A DNA stretch of 64,000 nt from Arcobacter venerupis (GCF_013201665.1 NZ_CP053840.1:124001-188000), one strand, 5' to 3'. Shown: positions 45,083 to 56,019, counted from the stretch's first letter. A program made the numbers and translations. Notes: generated by a model not told the origin, from the sequence alone.

Positions 45083-45260
45083 TTAATTCGCTCTGTACAC
45101 CTTATCTAATCATTTAACTGATTAAATCCAAAATTATGTTTGAAAATAATTTATAATTAAAACTTTTTCTTAAAAAGAAAAAACTCATTTATATTTACTT
45201 TCACAAACTTATAGAGAAATTATATTACTAATTAGTAATAATGTCAAGGACTTTTAAAAA
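45083..45260 (-). pseudogene. Decayed marR remnant with its operator
   Basis: 45083-45110 is the intact last 28 bp of marR (part of the repeat). After a gap corresponding to about 275 bp of marR, 45111-45160 resembles marR positions 42970-43013: CTGATTAAA, then ATTATGTTT and AATAATTTA in the same order and spacing. 45226-45249 matches the marR upstream region (22 of 24 bases), including the palindrome. No open frame survives. From 45261 to 45435 I see only AT-rich spacer before the next gene. Confidence 0.65.
45226..45237. promoter_or_regulatory. Fourth copy of the MarR palindrome, beside the marR remnant
   Basis: TACTAATTAGTA followed by a TAATGTCAAG word also present beside the functional marR operator. 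It may still bind the repressor. Confidence 0.55.
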
Positions 45261-45435
45261 AATTTAGAATCAAAGTACTAAAAAACTAGAAATATAAAAT
45301 TAAGATAAAAATATCAAATAAAAATTAATATTATTATGATTTGAAGATTGTTCTTTTACTTAACCGTTTAATAAACTATATTTGGATAAAATATTCCGTT
45401 TTGCTATAAAAGAATGAAAAAATAAGGATACTAAA

Positions 45436-46542
45436 ATGCTATTGACGCCAGGTCCAACTCCAGTACCAGAATTTGTAAGAAAAGCTATGGCTGATGTTAC
45501 AATTCATCATAGAACTGAAGAGTTTGAAGCAATTTTTAAAAATACTAGAGAATTATTAATAGAATTATACAATATGCCAGAAGTTGTAATGTTAGCTTCA
45601 AGTGGTACAGGTGCAATGGAAGCTTGTGTTACAAATTTAACACATAAAAAAGCACTTACAATTAATTCAGGAAAATTCGGTGAAAGATTCGGAAAGATTT
45701 GTGCTGCTTTTGGTATAGATTATACTGAAATTAAAAATGAATGGGATACTCCTGTTAGTGTGGAAGCTGTTGTAAATGCAGTAAAATCAGATTCATCTAT
45801 TGATGCAATTTTTATTCAGATTTGCGAAAGTGCAGGAGGATTAAGACATCCTGTTGAACAAATTGCTGCTGAGGTTAAAAAAATCAACAAAGATATTATG
45901 ATTATTGCAGATGGAATTACAGCTATTGGTGTTGAAAAAATTGATACTACAAATTTAGATGCGATTATTACAGGAAGCCAAAAAGCATTAATGTTACCAC
46001 CAGGTCTTGCAATAATTGGGTTTTCAAATGAAGCAGTTTCAAAAATTGAGTTAAAACCAAAAGGTTACTATTTTAATTTAGCTACAGAAATTAAAAAACA
46101 AAGAACAAATACAACAGCATGGACAGCCGCAACTACGCTTATTATTGGTTTAGGTGCAATTTTAGAAAAAATAAAAGCTGATGGATTTGATAATTTATAT
46201 AAACAAACAGCATTAAGAGCAAATGCAACAAGAGAAGCTTTAAAAGCTATTGGATTCGACATTTATCCAAAATCTCCTGCTGATGCAATGACAACAGTTT
46301 ATACAGAGCAATCAAGTGCAATTAGAAAAATTCTAAAAAATAAATATAATGTTGATATTGCAGGTGGACAAGATCATTTAGCAGGTAAAATCTTTAGAAT
46401 TAATCATATGGGATTAGTTGAAGATTATGAAGCTTCATGGGCTGTAAACGCTGTTGAATTAGCATTAGATGATTTAGGTATTAGAACATTTGATGGAACT
46501 GCAAATAGAGTTTTTGCATCAAATATGTTTAAAGGAAACTAA
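45436..46542 (+). CDS. Class V aminotransferase (alanine-glyoxylate/serine-pyruvate type)
   Basis: A 368-residue fold-type I PLP enzyme beginning 'MLLTPGPTPVPEFVRKAM', with 'MLASSGTGAMEACVTNL', the PLP-Lys segment 'DAIITGSQKALMLPPGLAI' and 'GKIFRINHMGLVEDYE'. These are hallmarks of the small-subunit soluble hydrogenase/serine-pyruvate aminotransferase group. The substrate pair (serine, alanine, aspartate with glyoxylate or pyruvate) cannot be fixed by reading. It is followed after 5 bp by the hisZ-like gene and then purA, an arrangement suggesting one operon through carA. Confidence 0.88.
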   Translation: MLLTPGPTPVPEFVRKAMADVTIHHRTEEFEAIFKNTRELLIELYNMPEVVMLASSGTGAMEACVTNLTHKKALTINSGKFGERFGKICAAFGIDYTEIKNEWDTPVSVEAVVNAVKSDSSIDAIFIQICESAGGLRHPVEQIAAEVKKINKDIMIIADGITAIGVEKIDTTNLDAIITGSQKALMLPPGLAIIGFSNEAVSKIELKPKGYYFNLATEIKKQRTNTTAWTAATTLIIGLGAILEKIKADGFDNLYKQTALRANATREALKAIGFDIYPKSPADAMTTVYTEQSSAIRKILKNKYNVDIAGGQDHLAGKIFRINHMGLVEDYEASWAVNAVELALDDLGIRTFDGTANRVFASNMFKGN

Positions 46543-46547
46543 GAGTA

Positions 46548-48646
<2,099 letters not shown>

Positions 48647-48652
48647 AAACAC

Positions 48653-49204
48653 ATGAGAATGAAATTACATCATACACCGTATGTCTCAAGAAGAATTACA
48701 AGAGATTTACTTAATTGTGAATTTGTTGAAGTTAGAAAAGAAAAACACAGTATTGAAGCAGAAGTTGAAAGAATATTGGATGAAGATTTAGAAAAAGAGT
48801 TTTCTTTAGATGAAAAAGTTCAAGAAATTTTAACAGCTCAAGAAGAAGAAATTGAGTATCTTAATGCAGATCGAAGACAACTTTTTTGGATGACAAAAAA
48901 AAGATTAGCTAATGATTTTGGAGTTATTTTAAATAATGAAGATAGATTTTCAGACATTGCTCACAAAATATTAGATTATTTATGGGAAGAAGATTTTATT
49001 CACTATACATGTTCAGATAACCAAATAAAAAATGTAATTTTTGCTTCTTTAGATGATTTCATAAAAGGTTTTGAAAAAGCTGATAGTGAAGTAATGGCAA
49101 AATTAAAAAATTATAAAAGAAAATTAATACCAGGAACTGATGATTATGATCTTGTTTATCACAGATTATATGAAGAGGAATTAACAAAAAGAGGATTGAT
49201 ATAA
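48653..49204 (+). CDS. DUF507 family protein
   Basis: A 183-residue acidic, mostly helical protein of the DUF507 family, with two internal similar halves ('EVERILDEDLEKEFSLDEKVQEIL' style helix and 'FSDIAHKILDYLWEEDFI'). Start could be ATG 48653 or 48659. Function unknown; the family is restricted to a few bacterial groups including Campylobacterota and is found beside carA in Campylobacter too. It directly abuts carA. Confidence 0.85.
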   Translation: MRMKLHHTPYVSRRITRDLLNCEFVEVRKEKHSIEAEVERILDEDLEKEFSLDEKVQEILTAQEEEIEYLNADRRQLFWMTKKRLANDFGVILNNEDRFSDIAHKILDYLWEEDFIHYTCSDNQIKNVIFASLDDFIKGFEKADSEVMAKLKNYKRKLIPGTDDYDLVYHRLYEEELTKRGLI

Positions 49205-50323
49205 ATGCAAAAAGTATGGATATATTTAGAAAATGGGACTTTTTTAGAAGCGAAATCTTTTGGTGCAACAGGAACATCTGTTGGAGAAATAGTTTTTAAT
49301 ACATCATTAACTGGATACCAAGAAATTATTTCAGATCCATCTTATGCTGGTCAATTTATTACTTTTACAATGCCTGAAATTGGTAATGTTGGTGTTAATG
49401 ACAATGACATGGAAAGCAGAAAATGCCATTGTAAAGGTGTATTAGTTAGAAATTATCATAGTGAATATTCAAATTATAGAGCACAAAATGATTTAGATTC
49501 TTTATTAAAAGAACATGGTGTTTTAGGAATTTGTGATATTGATACAAGATATTTAACAAAAATGATTAGAGATGAAGGTGCTATGATGATGATAGCATCA
49601 ACTGAAATTTCTTGCAAAGATGAATTGGCAAAACAATTAGCTGCAAGTCCAAGAATTGAAGATATTAATTATATTGAAATCGTATCAACTAAAGAGTCTT
49701 ATGTTCATAAATCTGGAGCTTGGAATCACAGTATTAAGGCTTATAACAAAGCTGTTATGAGTGATAAAAAAGTAGTTGTTATAGATTTTGGAGTTAAAAG
49801 AAATATTTTAAATGAACTTGTTAACTCAGGTCTTGAAGTAGAAGTAGTACCTTCAACTTTTAAAGCAGATGATTTAATTGCAAGATTTGAAGCAAAAGAA
49901 ATCGGTGGAGTTTTCCTATCAAATGGTCCAGGTGATCCACTAACATTAATTGCTGAAAAAGAGCAAGTTCAAAAATTAGTAAAAACTGATATTCCAATTT
50001 TTGCTATTTGTTTAGGACACCAAATGTTATCAATTGCCCATGGTTATGATACATATAAACTAAAATTTGGTCAACATGGTGGTAACCATCCTGTTGCAAA
50101 TAACGGTGTTGTAGAAATTACTGCACAAAATCACAACTATAATGTTCCTGATAATATTATAGAAATTGCAGATGTAACACACTTAAATTTATTTGATAAT
50201 ACTATTGAGGGTGTTAAATATAAAAATAAAGAGATATTCTCAGTTCAACATCACCCAGAAGCAAGTCCAGGTCCACATGAGTCAAAATATATCTTTGCTG
50301 AATTTGCAAAAATAGTGAAATAA
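49205..50323 (+). CDS. carA: Carbamoyl-phosphate synthase small subunit (glutamine amidotransferase)
   Basis: A 372-residue subunit that hydrolyses glutamine and passes ammonia to CarB. The N-terminal CPSase_sm domain has 'GEIVFNTSLTGYQEIISDPS', and the class I amidotransferase domain has 'GVFLSNGPGDP', the nucleophile in 'FAICLGHQMLSIA' and 'FSVQHHPEASPGPHES'. It is the last gene of the purA operon; the following 160 bp carry structured sequence and the end of pgpA. Confidence 0.98.
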   Translation: MQKVWIYLENGTFLEAKSFGATGTSVGEIVFNTSLTGYQEIISDPSYAGQFITFTMPEIGNVGVNDNDMESRKCHCKGVLVRNYHSEYSNYRAQNDLDSLLKEHGVLGICDIDTRYLTKMIRDEGAMMMIASTEISCKDELAKQLAASPRIEDINYIEIVSTKESYVHKSGAWNHSIKAYNKAVMSDKKVVVIDFGVKRNILNELVNSGLEVEVVPSTFKADDLIARFEAKEIGGVFLSNGPGDPLTLIAEKEQVQKLVKTDIPIFAICLGHQMLSIAHGYDTYKLKFGQHGGNHPVANNGVVEITAQNHNYNVPDNIIEIADVTHLNLFDNTIEGVKYKNKEIFSVQHHPEASPGPHESKYIFAEFAKIVK

Positions 50324-50352
50324 TTCACTTCTTTTGCATAATCTCTGCATTG

Positions 50353-50409
50353 AAGTTTAGAATTTACTGGTCATGTACTTGGTGTACACTCCTTTTAAAT
50401 TTTAAACTT
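50353..50409. other. Long imperfect hairpin element of unknown function
   Basis: AAGTTTAGAATTTA (50353-50366) pairs with TAAATTTTAAACTT (50396-50409) with one G-T pair. Inside lies a second stem-loop, TGTAC (50374-50378) and GTACA (50384-50388). No clear T tract follows on either strand. It could be a terminator of carA, a processed RNA element or a small repeat. Confidence 0.45.
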
Positions 50410-50456
50410 TTCCTGAATATTCTACAAAATAAGCAAACTCTTTTAGTATTTTATAA

Positions 50457-50486
50457 TAAAAAGACAACTTCTATTTTTGATGTTGT
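50457..50486 (-). terminator. Probable terminator of the pgpA operon
   Basis: On the minus strand ACAACATC pairs with GAAGTTGT (one mismatch; plus positions 50479-50486 and 50464-50471) and is followed by CTTTTT. It begins at the pgpA stop codon. Confidence 0.5.
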
Positions 50487-50962
50487 TATAAAATAAATTT
50501 CTCAATCAATTGATAAACTCCAGCACTAGCGATTCCCGCAGCAATTCCAGCAAGAACATCGTCACCCATTACTCCTAATCCACCTTTTACATCTCTATCT
50601 ATCTTCCCAATAATTGAAGGTTTCCAAATATCAAAAAGTCTGAAAAATGCAAATGCTAAAATAGCCATAATAACCATGTTTTCACTATTGATTCCACAAA
50701 TTGAAAGGGCTATCCACATCCCTGCTAATTCATCGATTACTATTTCTTTACCATCATGTATTCCCACTTCTTTTTCGTAAATGTCTATTTGTTTAATGGC
50801 AATTACAGTAATTAATAAAGCTAATAAAAATAGAGTTGATACATGAAGAAATTCTAGTAAAAACAAACCAATAAATAAAGAAACAAAAGAACCTACAGTT
50901 CCTGGAGCTTTTGGGCTTAAACCACTAAATCCAACTGTTAAAAAAAATTTTCTTAAATTCAA
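50486..50962 (-). CDS. pgpA: Phosphatidylglycerophosphatase A
   Basis: A 158-residue membrane phosphatase that makes phosphatidylglycerol from PGP. 'GFSGLSPKAPGTVGSF' at the start, 'IVIDELAGMWIAL' in the middle (metal-binding acidic residues) and 'GGLGVMGDDVLAGIAAG' near the end are the three family signatures, spread over four TM helices. It is the last gene of a five-gene minus-strand run. Confidence 0.95.
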   Translation of the reverse strand: MNLRKFFLTVGFSGLSPKAPGTVGSFVSLFIGLFLLEFLHVSTLFLLALLITVIAIKQIDIYEKEVGIHDGKEIVIDELAGMWIALSICGINSENMVIMAILAFAFFRLFDIWKPSIIGKIDRDVKGGLGVMGDDVLAGIAAGIASAGVYQLIEKFIL

Positions 50963-50971
50963 AATAGTTCC

Positions 50972-51862
50972 TTATTTTTTCTTTTCAATATCTAGTTTTT
51001 TTCTTTTTTCCCAAAGTGATTTTCTTGAAATTCCTAGTTTTTTAGATAACTCAGTATCAGGATATTTACTTTGATATGAAATAACCATCATTTTAACATA
51101 ATCATTTATTGTCATAATATTTGTATTACCAATAAGTTGATTTTCATTATTAAACTCAATTTTTCTATATGGAAAGTCAATCTCTGGTTCTAATGTAGAA
51201 ACAACGCAATTTTTATCTTCTATAAATTTAATTACATTCTCTTTTGCATTTTTTTTCAAAGTGTGGTATTCAGTTAGATAAATAATAGATTTACCTTGAA
51301 TCGCAGTTACTTGTTTTTGCCATGAAGTTGAAGTTAAAGAGATAAAAGTGATTGGCAAATCCATTTTTCTTGAAAGTTCAAAAACTAATTTATCAGCACA
51401 TTTTTGTGAGTTTGATTCTATTAAAGTTGGAAATGAAGGAGGTAATAATACATCTGTTGTATCAATATCAGCCATTGTAAATTCGAAATATTCTCTTAAA
51501 GTTTGTAGTTCTCTTTTTAGACTTCTACAATCTTTATAGTGATAGATTTTTCTGATTAATTCATCCATTATAAAGGGTTTCATAATATAATCTTTTGCAC
51601 CATCTTTAATAGGATTTGTAACAGTTTCATCAGAAATATAAGAGACTAAAAGAAGTATAATTGAATTTTCAGAGTATTTTTTTATAATATTTTTACACAA
51701 AGCTGAGGGTAAAGATGTTGATAAAAGTATTGTGTCATAATCTTTTGTGAGATTATCAATATTTGGTGATTCGATATAATCACAACTGTGTCCATCATCT
51801 AGTAATCTTGACACAACTTTTTGTGCTAGATAAATCTCATTTTCAATAATTAATATATTCAT
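50972..51862 (-). CDS. Atypical NtrC-like regulator: pseudo-receiver, degenerate AAA+ and Fis-type helix-turn-helix
   Basis: About 296 residues from ATG 51862 ('MNILIIENEIYLAQKV'); an in-frame TTG at 51874 overlaps ispDF. The receiver reads 'DTILLSTSLPS' where the phosphoacceptor Asp is expected (Ser at about residue 48) although Lys in 'DYIMKPF' is kept. The middle region ('LPPSFPTLIESNSQKCADKL', 'VTAIQGKSIIYLTEYHTL') follows the outline of a sigma-54 activator ATPase but has no Walker A. The end 'LSKKLGISRKSLWEKRKKL' is a Fis-type HTH. It probably binds DNA without phosphorylation or ATP. Targets are unknown. Confidence 0.75.
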   Translation of the reverse strand: MNILIIENEIYLAQKVVSRLLDDGHSCDYIESPNIDNLTKDYDTILLSTSLPSALCKNIIKKYSENSIILLLVSYISDETVTNPIKDGAKDYIMKPFIMDELIRKIYHYKDCRSLKRELQTLREYFEFTMADIDTTDVLLPPSFPTLIESNSQKCADKLVFELSRKMDLPITFISLTSTSWQKQVTAIQGKSIIYLTEYHTLKKNAKENVIKFIEDKNCVVSTLEPEIDFPYRKIEFNNENQLIGNTNIMTINDYVKMMVISYQSKYPDTELSKKLGISRKSLWEKRKKLDIEKKK

Positions 51863-52986
51863 TTTTGTTTCCAATTATAATATTTCAATGTAGCTATACT
51901 TTGAACAGCCACACCCTCTGCTCGACCAATAAATCCCATTTTTTCAGCAGTTGTTGCTTTTACATTTATAAACTGTTTTTCCATATTCAATAACGCAGCT
52001 AAAGAATTCTTTATTTCATGTTTAAATGGATTTATCTTTGGTTTTTGAGCAATTATTGTTGTATCTATATTTACAATTTCATAACCAACATTGTAAATAA
52101 ATCTAACAATATGCTCTAATAAAAGTTTTGAGTCAATACCTTTATATTTTTCATCAGTATCAGGAAAAAATTCCCCAATATCTCCAGCTCCACAAGCTCC
52201 TAAAAGTGCATCAATTATAGAGTGAATCAAAACATCACCATCACTGTGAGCTTTAAATCCAAATTCATAAGGAAGTTTTACACCACCTAAAAACATCTCT
52301 TTATTATCCTCAAAGGCATGAATATCAAAGCCAGTTCCTGTAAAAAAGTTATTTGATGGTTCTTTTAAACAAGGAAGTTCATCAAGTTCATTTCCTAGAG
52401 TTAGTTTTTTGCTCTCATTACTTCCTTGAATATATTTGATTGTTCCATTTATTGCTTTAATAGCAGAACTTTCATCGGTAAATTCAATTTGAGTATCTAA
52501 GGCTTTTTTTAAAGTTTGTGTTAGGGAAAGTTGTGGAGTTTGAATTAGTTTTACACTATCTCTATTTATTGTATTTGTTTCATAAATAACTGTATCTGTA
52601 ACATTTAGAACAGGAACAATACAATCTGCATTTTCTTTTTCATCTAAAAGATTTTTAATTACACTTTGGGGAATGCAAGCACGCGCAACATCACTTATCA
52701 TTACAAATTTTGTTGTAACAAATTTTAAGCAGTTTAAAATAGATTTTTGTCTAGTTTCTCCACCTTTTACAAAAGTAAAATCATCGGTGAAGTTTTTCAT
52801 ATAATTTAGTTCATCTTCATGGGAAGCCACAATAATTTTATCAAATTGTGAAAAAGAAAATAGTCTTTTGGTAACATTTAGCCATAAAGGTTCATTTCCT
52901 ATTCTAATCCATTGTTTTTTTGTTTTATGCTCAAACCGTGAAGAATTCCCAGCGCACAAAACTATGAGTGTAACATCTGACAACAA
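51859..52986 (-). CDS. ispDF: Bifunctional IspD-IspF (methylerythritol phosphate pathway)
   Basis: A 375-residue fusion. Residues about 1-210 are the cytidylyltransferase IspD ('LIVLCAGNSSRFEHKTKKQW', 'SDVARACIP', 'TPQLSLTQTLKKAL'); about 217-375 are the cyclodiphosphate synthase IspF ('GTGFDIHAFED', 'AHSDGDVLIHSIIDALLGA', 'GFIGRAEGVAVQSIATL'). They catalyse non-consecutive steps of isoprenoid synthesis; the fusion is common in Campylobacterota and alphaproteobacteria. Start is a TTG behind AAAGGGG. Confidence 0.97.
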   Translation of the reverse strand: MLSDVTLIVLCAGNSSRFEHKTKKQWIRIGNEPLWLNVTKRLFSFSQFDKIIVASHEDELNYMKNFTDDFTFVKGGETRQKSILNCLKFVTTKFVMISDVARACIPQSVIKNLLDEKENADCIVPVLNVTDTVIYETNTINRDSVKLIQTPQLSLTQTLKKALDTQIEFTDESSAIKAINGTIKYIQGSNESKKLTLGNELDELPCLKEPSNNFFTGTGFDIHAFEDNKEMFLGGVKLPYEFGFKAHSDGDVLIHSIIDALLGACGAGDIGEFFPDTDEKYKGIDSKLLLEHIVRFIYNVGYEIVNIDTTIIAQKPKINPFKHEIKNSLAALLNMEKQFINVKATTAEKMGFIGRAEGVAVQSIATLKYYNWKQK

Positions 52987-53042
52987 AAACCCCTTTGTGT
53001 AAAAAAGTTACAGATTATAGTATATACTTACTTATGCATAAG

Positions 53043-53864
53043 TTAAGAATTTTGAGTAAGTACTTGTTTTATAACATCTATAGAGTTTAAAAAATGCTCT
53101 GTATCGAAATCATATAAAGAGACTTTATCTAAAGCTTTTGCAACATTTTTATCACTGAGTGGATATCGAATATCACACAAAATTTTGATAATTTCTAAAA
53201 TTTGAGCTTTAATTTTATATTCAACAGGACAAGACACAATGTCATCAGTAAATGCAATTGGAATAATTATATTAGGACTAATGTCCCATTGTTTAAATAT
53301 ATTTGCAGTAATTCTTGCACAACTGTAGCCAGTAAAATTTTTTTCACAATGTGTTATATCTTTTGTTTCTTCTAATTCAATCAAAAATTCTTCAGATTTT
53401 CTATTTTTTTGTATTACTTGGGAAATAATAAATTTACCTACTTCTTGTAAAAAAGCTGGCAAAAGTAATTCATTTTTTAAATTATAATCAATTTTTGAAA
53501 CCCAAGTATTTACAATATTTGTAGCTAATGAACTAATAAATATAAAATCTTCATTTTTAACAGCATAAGCTAATAAATTACCATGAATCGTATTTTGTAT
53601 AGCATAACCAATTGCGACAGTAAGTGTAAAATTTGTACCAAGAAGATTTATAGCTCTACTTAGAGTTTCAATTCTACTCTTAAATCCAAACATACTCGAA
53701 TTAGCAACTTTTAAAATGGTTACTACCATTAATGGGTCTTTTTCAATAATCGGAATTAAATCTTTAATATTAGTATTATTTAAGTTTCTATATTTATCAA
53801 GTTCCATTACACTTGCAGGAAGAGGAGGTAAAGAATTTATCTCTTCTATTAAATCTTTTTTCAT
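53043..53864 (-). CDS. HDOD-domain protein
   Basis: A 273-residue protein consisting of an HDOD domain: 'INSLPPLPASVMELDKYRNL', 'IEKDPLMVVTILKVANSSMFG', 'IETLSRAINLLGTNFT'. The HD-type catalytic residues of true phosphodiesterases are not conserved in HDOD domains, which act in signalling. It has no attached GGDEF/EAL. The ribosome binding site AGGGAA is good. It follows the large unknown protein by 15 bp and precedes ispDF. Confidence 0.9.
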   Translation of the reverse strand: MKKDLIEEINSLPPLPASVMELDKYRNLNNTNIKDLIPIIEKDPLMVVTILKVANSSMFGFKSRIETLSRAINLLGTNFTLTVAIGYAIQNTIHGNLLAYAVKNEDFIFISSLATNIVNTWVSKIDYNLKNELLLPAFLQEVGKFIISQVIQKNRKSEEFLIELEETKDITHCEKNFTGYSCARITANIFKQWDISPNIIIPIAFTDDIVSCPVEYKIKAQILEIIKILCDIRYPLSDKNVAKALDKVSLYDFDTEHFLNSIDVIKQVLTQNS

Positions 53865-53879
53865 TATTTCCCTATGCCA

Positions 53880-55871
53880 TTAATAGTTTATTTCTATTTC
53901 ATCTTCATCATCAATAAGAATATTGAATTTTGTATCTTTTTGTTTAAAATTATTAAGAATTTTGTAAACATCATTTTCTAAAAAAAATTTATTATTTTCA
54001 AAAATTGATAAAAAATTGCTTTTATAAACAGATGTAAAAACTAATCTAATTATATATTTTTGTAAGACAATTTGATACTCTTCAAATCCTGCATCTAAAA
54101 TAGTTAAATTTTCTTCAATGTTAAAAATAGTAGTTTCACACACTCCATGAAAAATCTCATTTGAAATAAAAGTCTCCAATGAAGTTTTCATCTCAGGTTC
54201 TAAAAGATTTTTTTCTATTTTATTTTTAATATTATCAAGTTCATTTTTTAATTTGATATTTTTATTTTTTAAGAACTCATCTACAATAAAATCAGCAGGA
54301 AATTGAATATTAGACAAAATTTTAAGATTTATTTCATTGTACTCATTTTTTAATATTTCTAAGCCATTTATTTGCACAAAAGTTGCATACAATTTTTTTG
54401 CTTTTTCAATATCAATTTGATTTTGTGAATATAAAAGACTAAGACTCAAATAAATTTTTGAATAAACAGATAAAAGATGAGAGGCAATTTTGTAATCATT
54501 TATATAGTTATAAATCTTTTTTAGAACATTTTCTAAATCAGTATTATATTTGACATGAATAGATTTATTTATACATAAATTAAAAATAGCTAATTTAAAA
54601 TATTCGTGATAATCATTATGTATGGGATTATGTTGCACAAGAATTTGTGAAATAAGATGATATTTATATAAAGCAATATCATCAGTAAAATATAAAAGTT
54701 GGAAAATAATCTCAATATTTGTATTACTTAAACTCTCTTGGGAAAATATAAAATCGTCTATAATTAAATGATAATCAAGTTGTTTTTTGAAGTCTTGATC
54801 AATATGGTAATTTAATAAAAGAGAGTTTAAAAGGTCTTTTTGGAAAACTTTTAGGCTTTGTGCTACATCATCATTTGAATGGTAAATACTAAATTTTTTG
54901 TAAAAGAATCTTAAAATTCTTTGGAATTCTTCTTGCTCGAAATATGATTCTTCATCAAGATTAGCCTTTAAATTTTTTATTAATTTCAAAATTAAAATAG
55001 AAGAATTTTTTTTATATATTAAAAATTCTTGAGAATCTAAATTTTGTGTTTCATCTCCAAAACCACTTTCAGATGAAATAATATATCCCGCCTCATGTCG
55101 TTCAAGCATTAAAAAGTAGTTTTCAAAAGTTGTTTTTAAATCATCAATATCAAAAACAATATTATCAATATATGAGAAGTAATATAAATACTTTCCTTGA
55201 ATATTATTTAATTTATTTAATTGAGTTTTATCAAGTAAAACGTTGAATTTTAAAAGATTTATTGATTCTGTCATTAATTCAATAAAATATTTAATACTTC
55301 TTTTTGCAATTTCATCAATTGAATTAAAATTGCATAATTGAGTTATCGTTCTTAATAAAATTATATAAGAGTCAAAAGATAAAGAAAAAAGCTCTTTATT
55401 AGTTAAAAATAACTGTTTTAATCTATTTTCATAAAATCTAAATAAATTAGAAACGCTATCAAAATTGTAATCATTATATGATTCTAATATTTTTTGATTT
55501 GTTCCAATAGATAAAATATGTAACATGATATTTATATCTTTAAAAAAATAGATTGAATCTTTTTTTGTAAGATTAAGTAGTTTTTTCTCAATATAAAGAT
55601 TTATGTTCTCTTTAAGTGAAGAATTATTTAAAAATAAATCTTCTAAATCGCTAGGAATCGACTCTTTTTTTATAAATAATGATTCTATGTAATTTATAAT
55701 ATATAAAATATTTTTCTCAAAAGAACTTATTAATTGATTGTCATTTTCTAAGATGTTATATTTTTCAAGAATTAAATCTATTTGTTTTATACTATCTTTT
55801 TGTTCCAGCTCTTTTTGTGTATAAAAAGTAAAAGCTGGGGAGTCACTAGAATCTTTATTACTAATCATCAT
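53880..55871 (-). CDS. Large cytoplasmic helical protein of unknown function
   Basis: A 663-residue protein, not recognised. It has no signal peptide or TM segment. It is rich in Leu, Ile, Asn, Lys and Phe and predicted almost wholly helical, with possible TPR-like or HEAT-like helical pairs ('IASHLLSVYSKIYLSLSLLYSQ', 'DIEKAKKLYATFVQINGLEIL'). The C-terminal tail is acidic ('LIDDEDEIEINY'). The start ATG ATG follows AGGAG. It heads the run that includes the HDOD protein, so a joint signalling or scaffold role is possible but unproven. Confidence 0.6.
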   Translation of the reverse strand: MMISNKDSSDSPAFTFYTQKELEQKDSIKQIDLILEKYNILENDNQLISSFEKNILYIINYIESLFIKKESIPSDLEDLFLNNSSLKENINLYIEKKLLNLTKKDSIYFFKDINIMLHILSIGTNQKILESYNDYNFDSVSNLFRFYENRLKQLFLTNKELFSLSFDSYIILLRTITQLCNFNSIDEIAKRSIKYFIELMTESINLLKFNVLLDKTQLNKLNNIQGKYLYYFSYIDNIVFDIDDLKTTFENYFLMLERHEAGYIISSESGFGDETQNLDSQEFLIYKKNSSILILKLIKNLKANLDEESYFEQEEFQRILRFFYKKFSIYHSNDDVAQSLKVFQKDLLNSLLLNYHIDQDFKKQLDYHLIIDDFIFSQESLSNTNIEIIFQLLYFTDDIALYKYHLISQILVQHNPIHNDYHEYFKLAIFNLCINKSIHVKYNTDLENVLKKIYNYINDYKIASHLLSVYSKIYLSLSLLYSQNQIDIEKAKKLYATFVQINGLEILKNEYNEINLKILSNIQFPADFIVDEFLKNKNIKLKNELDNIKNKIEKNLLEPEMKTSLETFISNEIFHGVCETTIFNIEENLTILDAGFEEYQIVLQKYIIRLVFTSVYKSNFLSIFENNKFFLENDVYKILNNFKQKDTKFNILIDDEDEIEINY

Positions 55872-56019
55872 TGCTCCTAGCTATATATTTACATTTATTA
55901 TATAGAAAAGAAACTTATACAAATAATAATTCCAAATTAAGTATAGTAATTATTGTTCTCTAAATATATTTAGCTATAATCGGGATACAATTCAAATATA
56001 ATATACTATAGGATTTAAA

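Larger units (their letters stand above)
44439..45110. repeat. 672-bp direct repeat, right copy (with yceI)
   Basis: Identical by eye to 42020-42691. The junction on the left follows the FMN reductase promoter region directly; on the right it passes into the marR remnant. Confidence 0.95.

Noticed and set aside
42020-45110. Insertion sequence or composite transposon formed by the two 672-bp repeats
   Set aside because: The repeats contain only yceI, its promoter and 28 bp of marR; there is no transposase, no terminal inverted repeats and no evident target duplication.
55872-56019. TPP riboswitch in the thiC leader
   Set aside because: The leader is only 148 bp, very AT-rich, and I could not find the conserved CTGAGA or ACCTGA elements or the paired arms of a thi-box.
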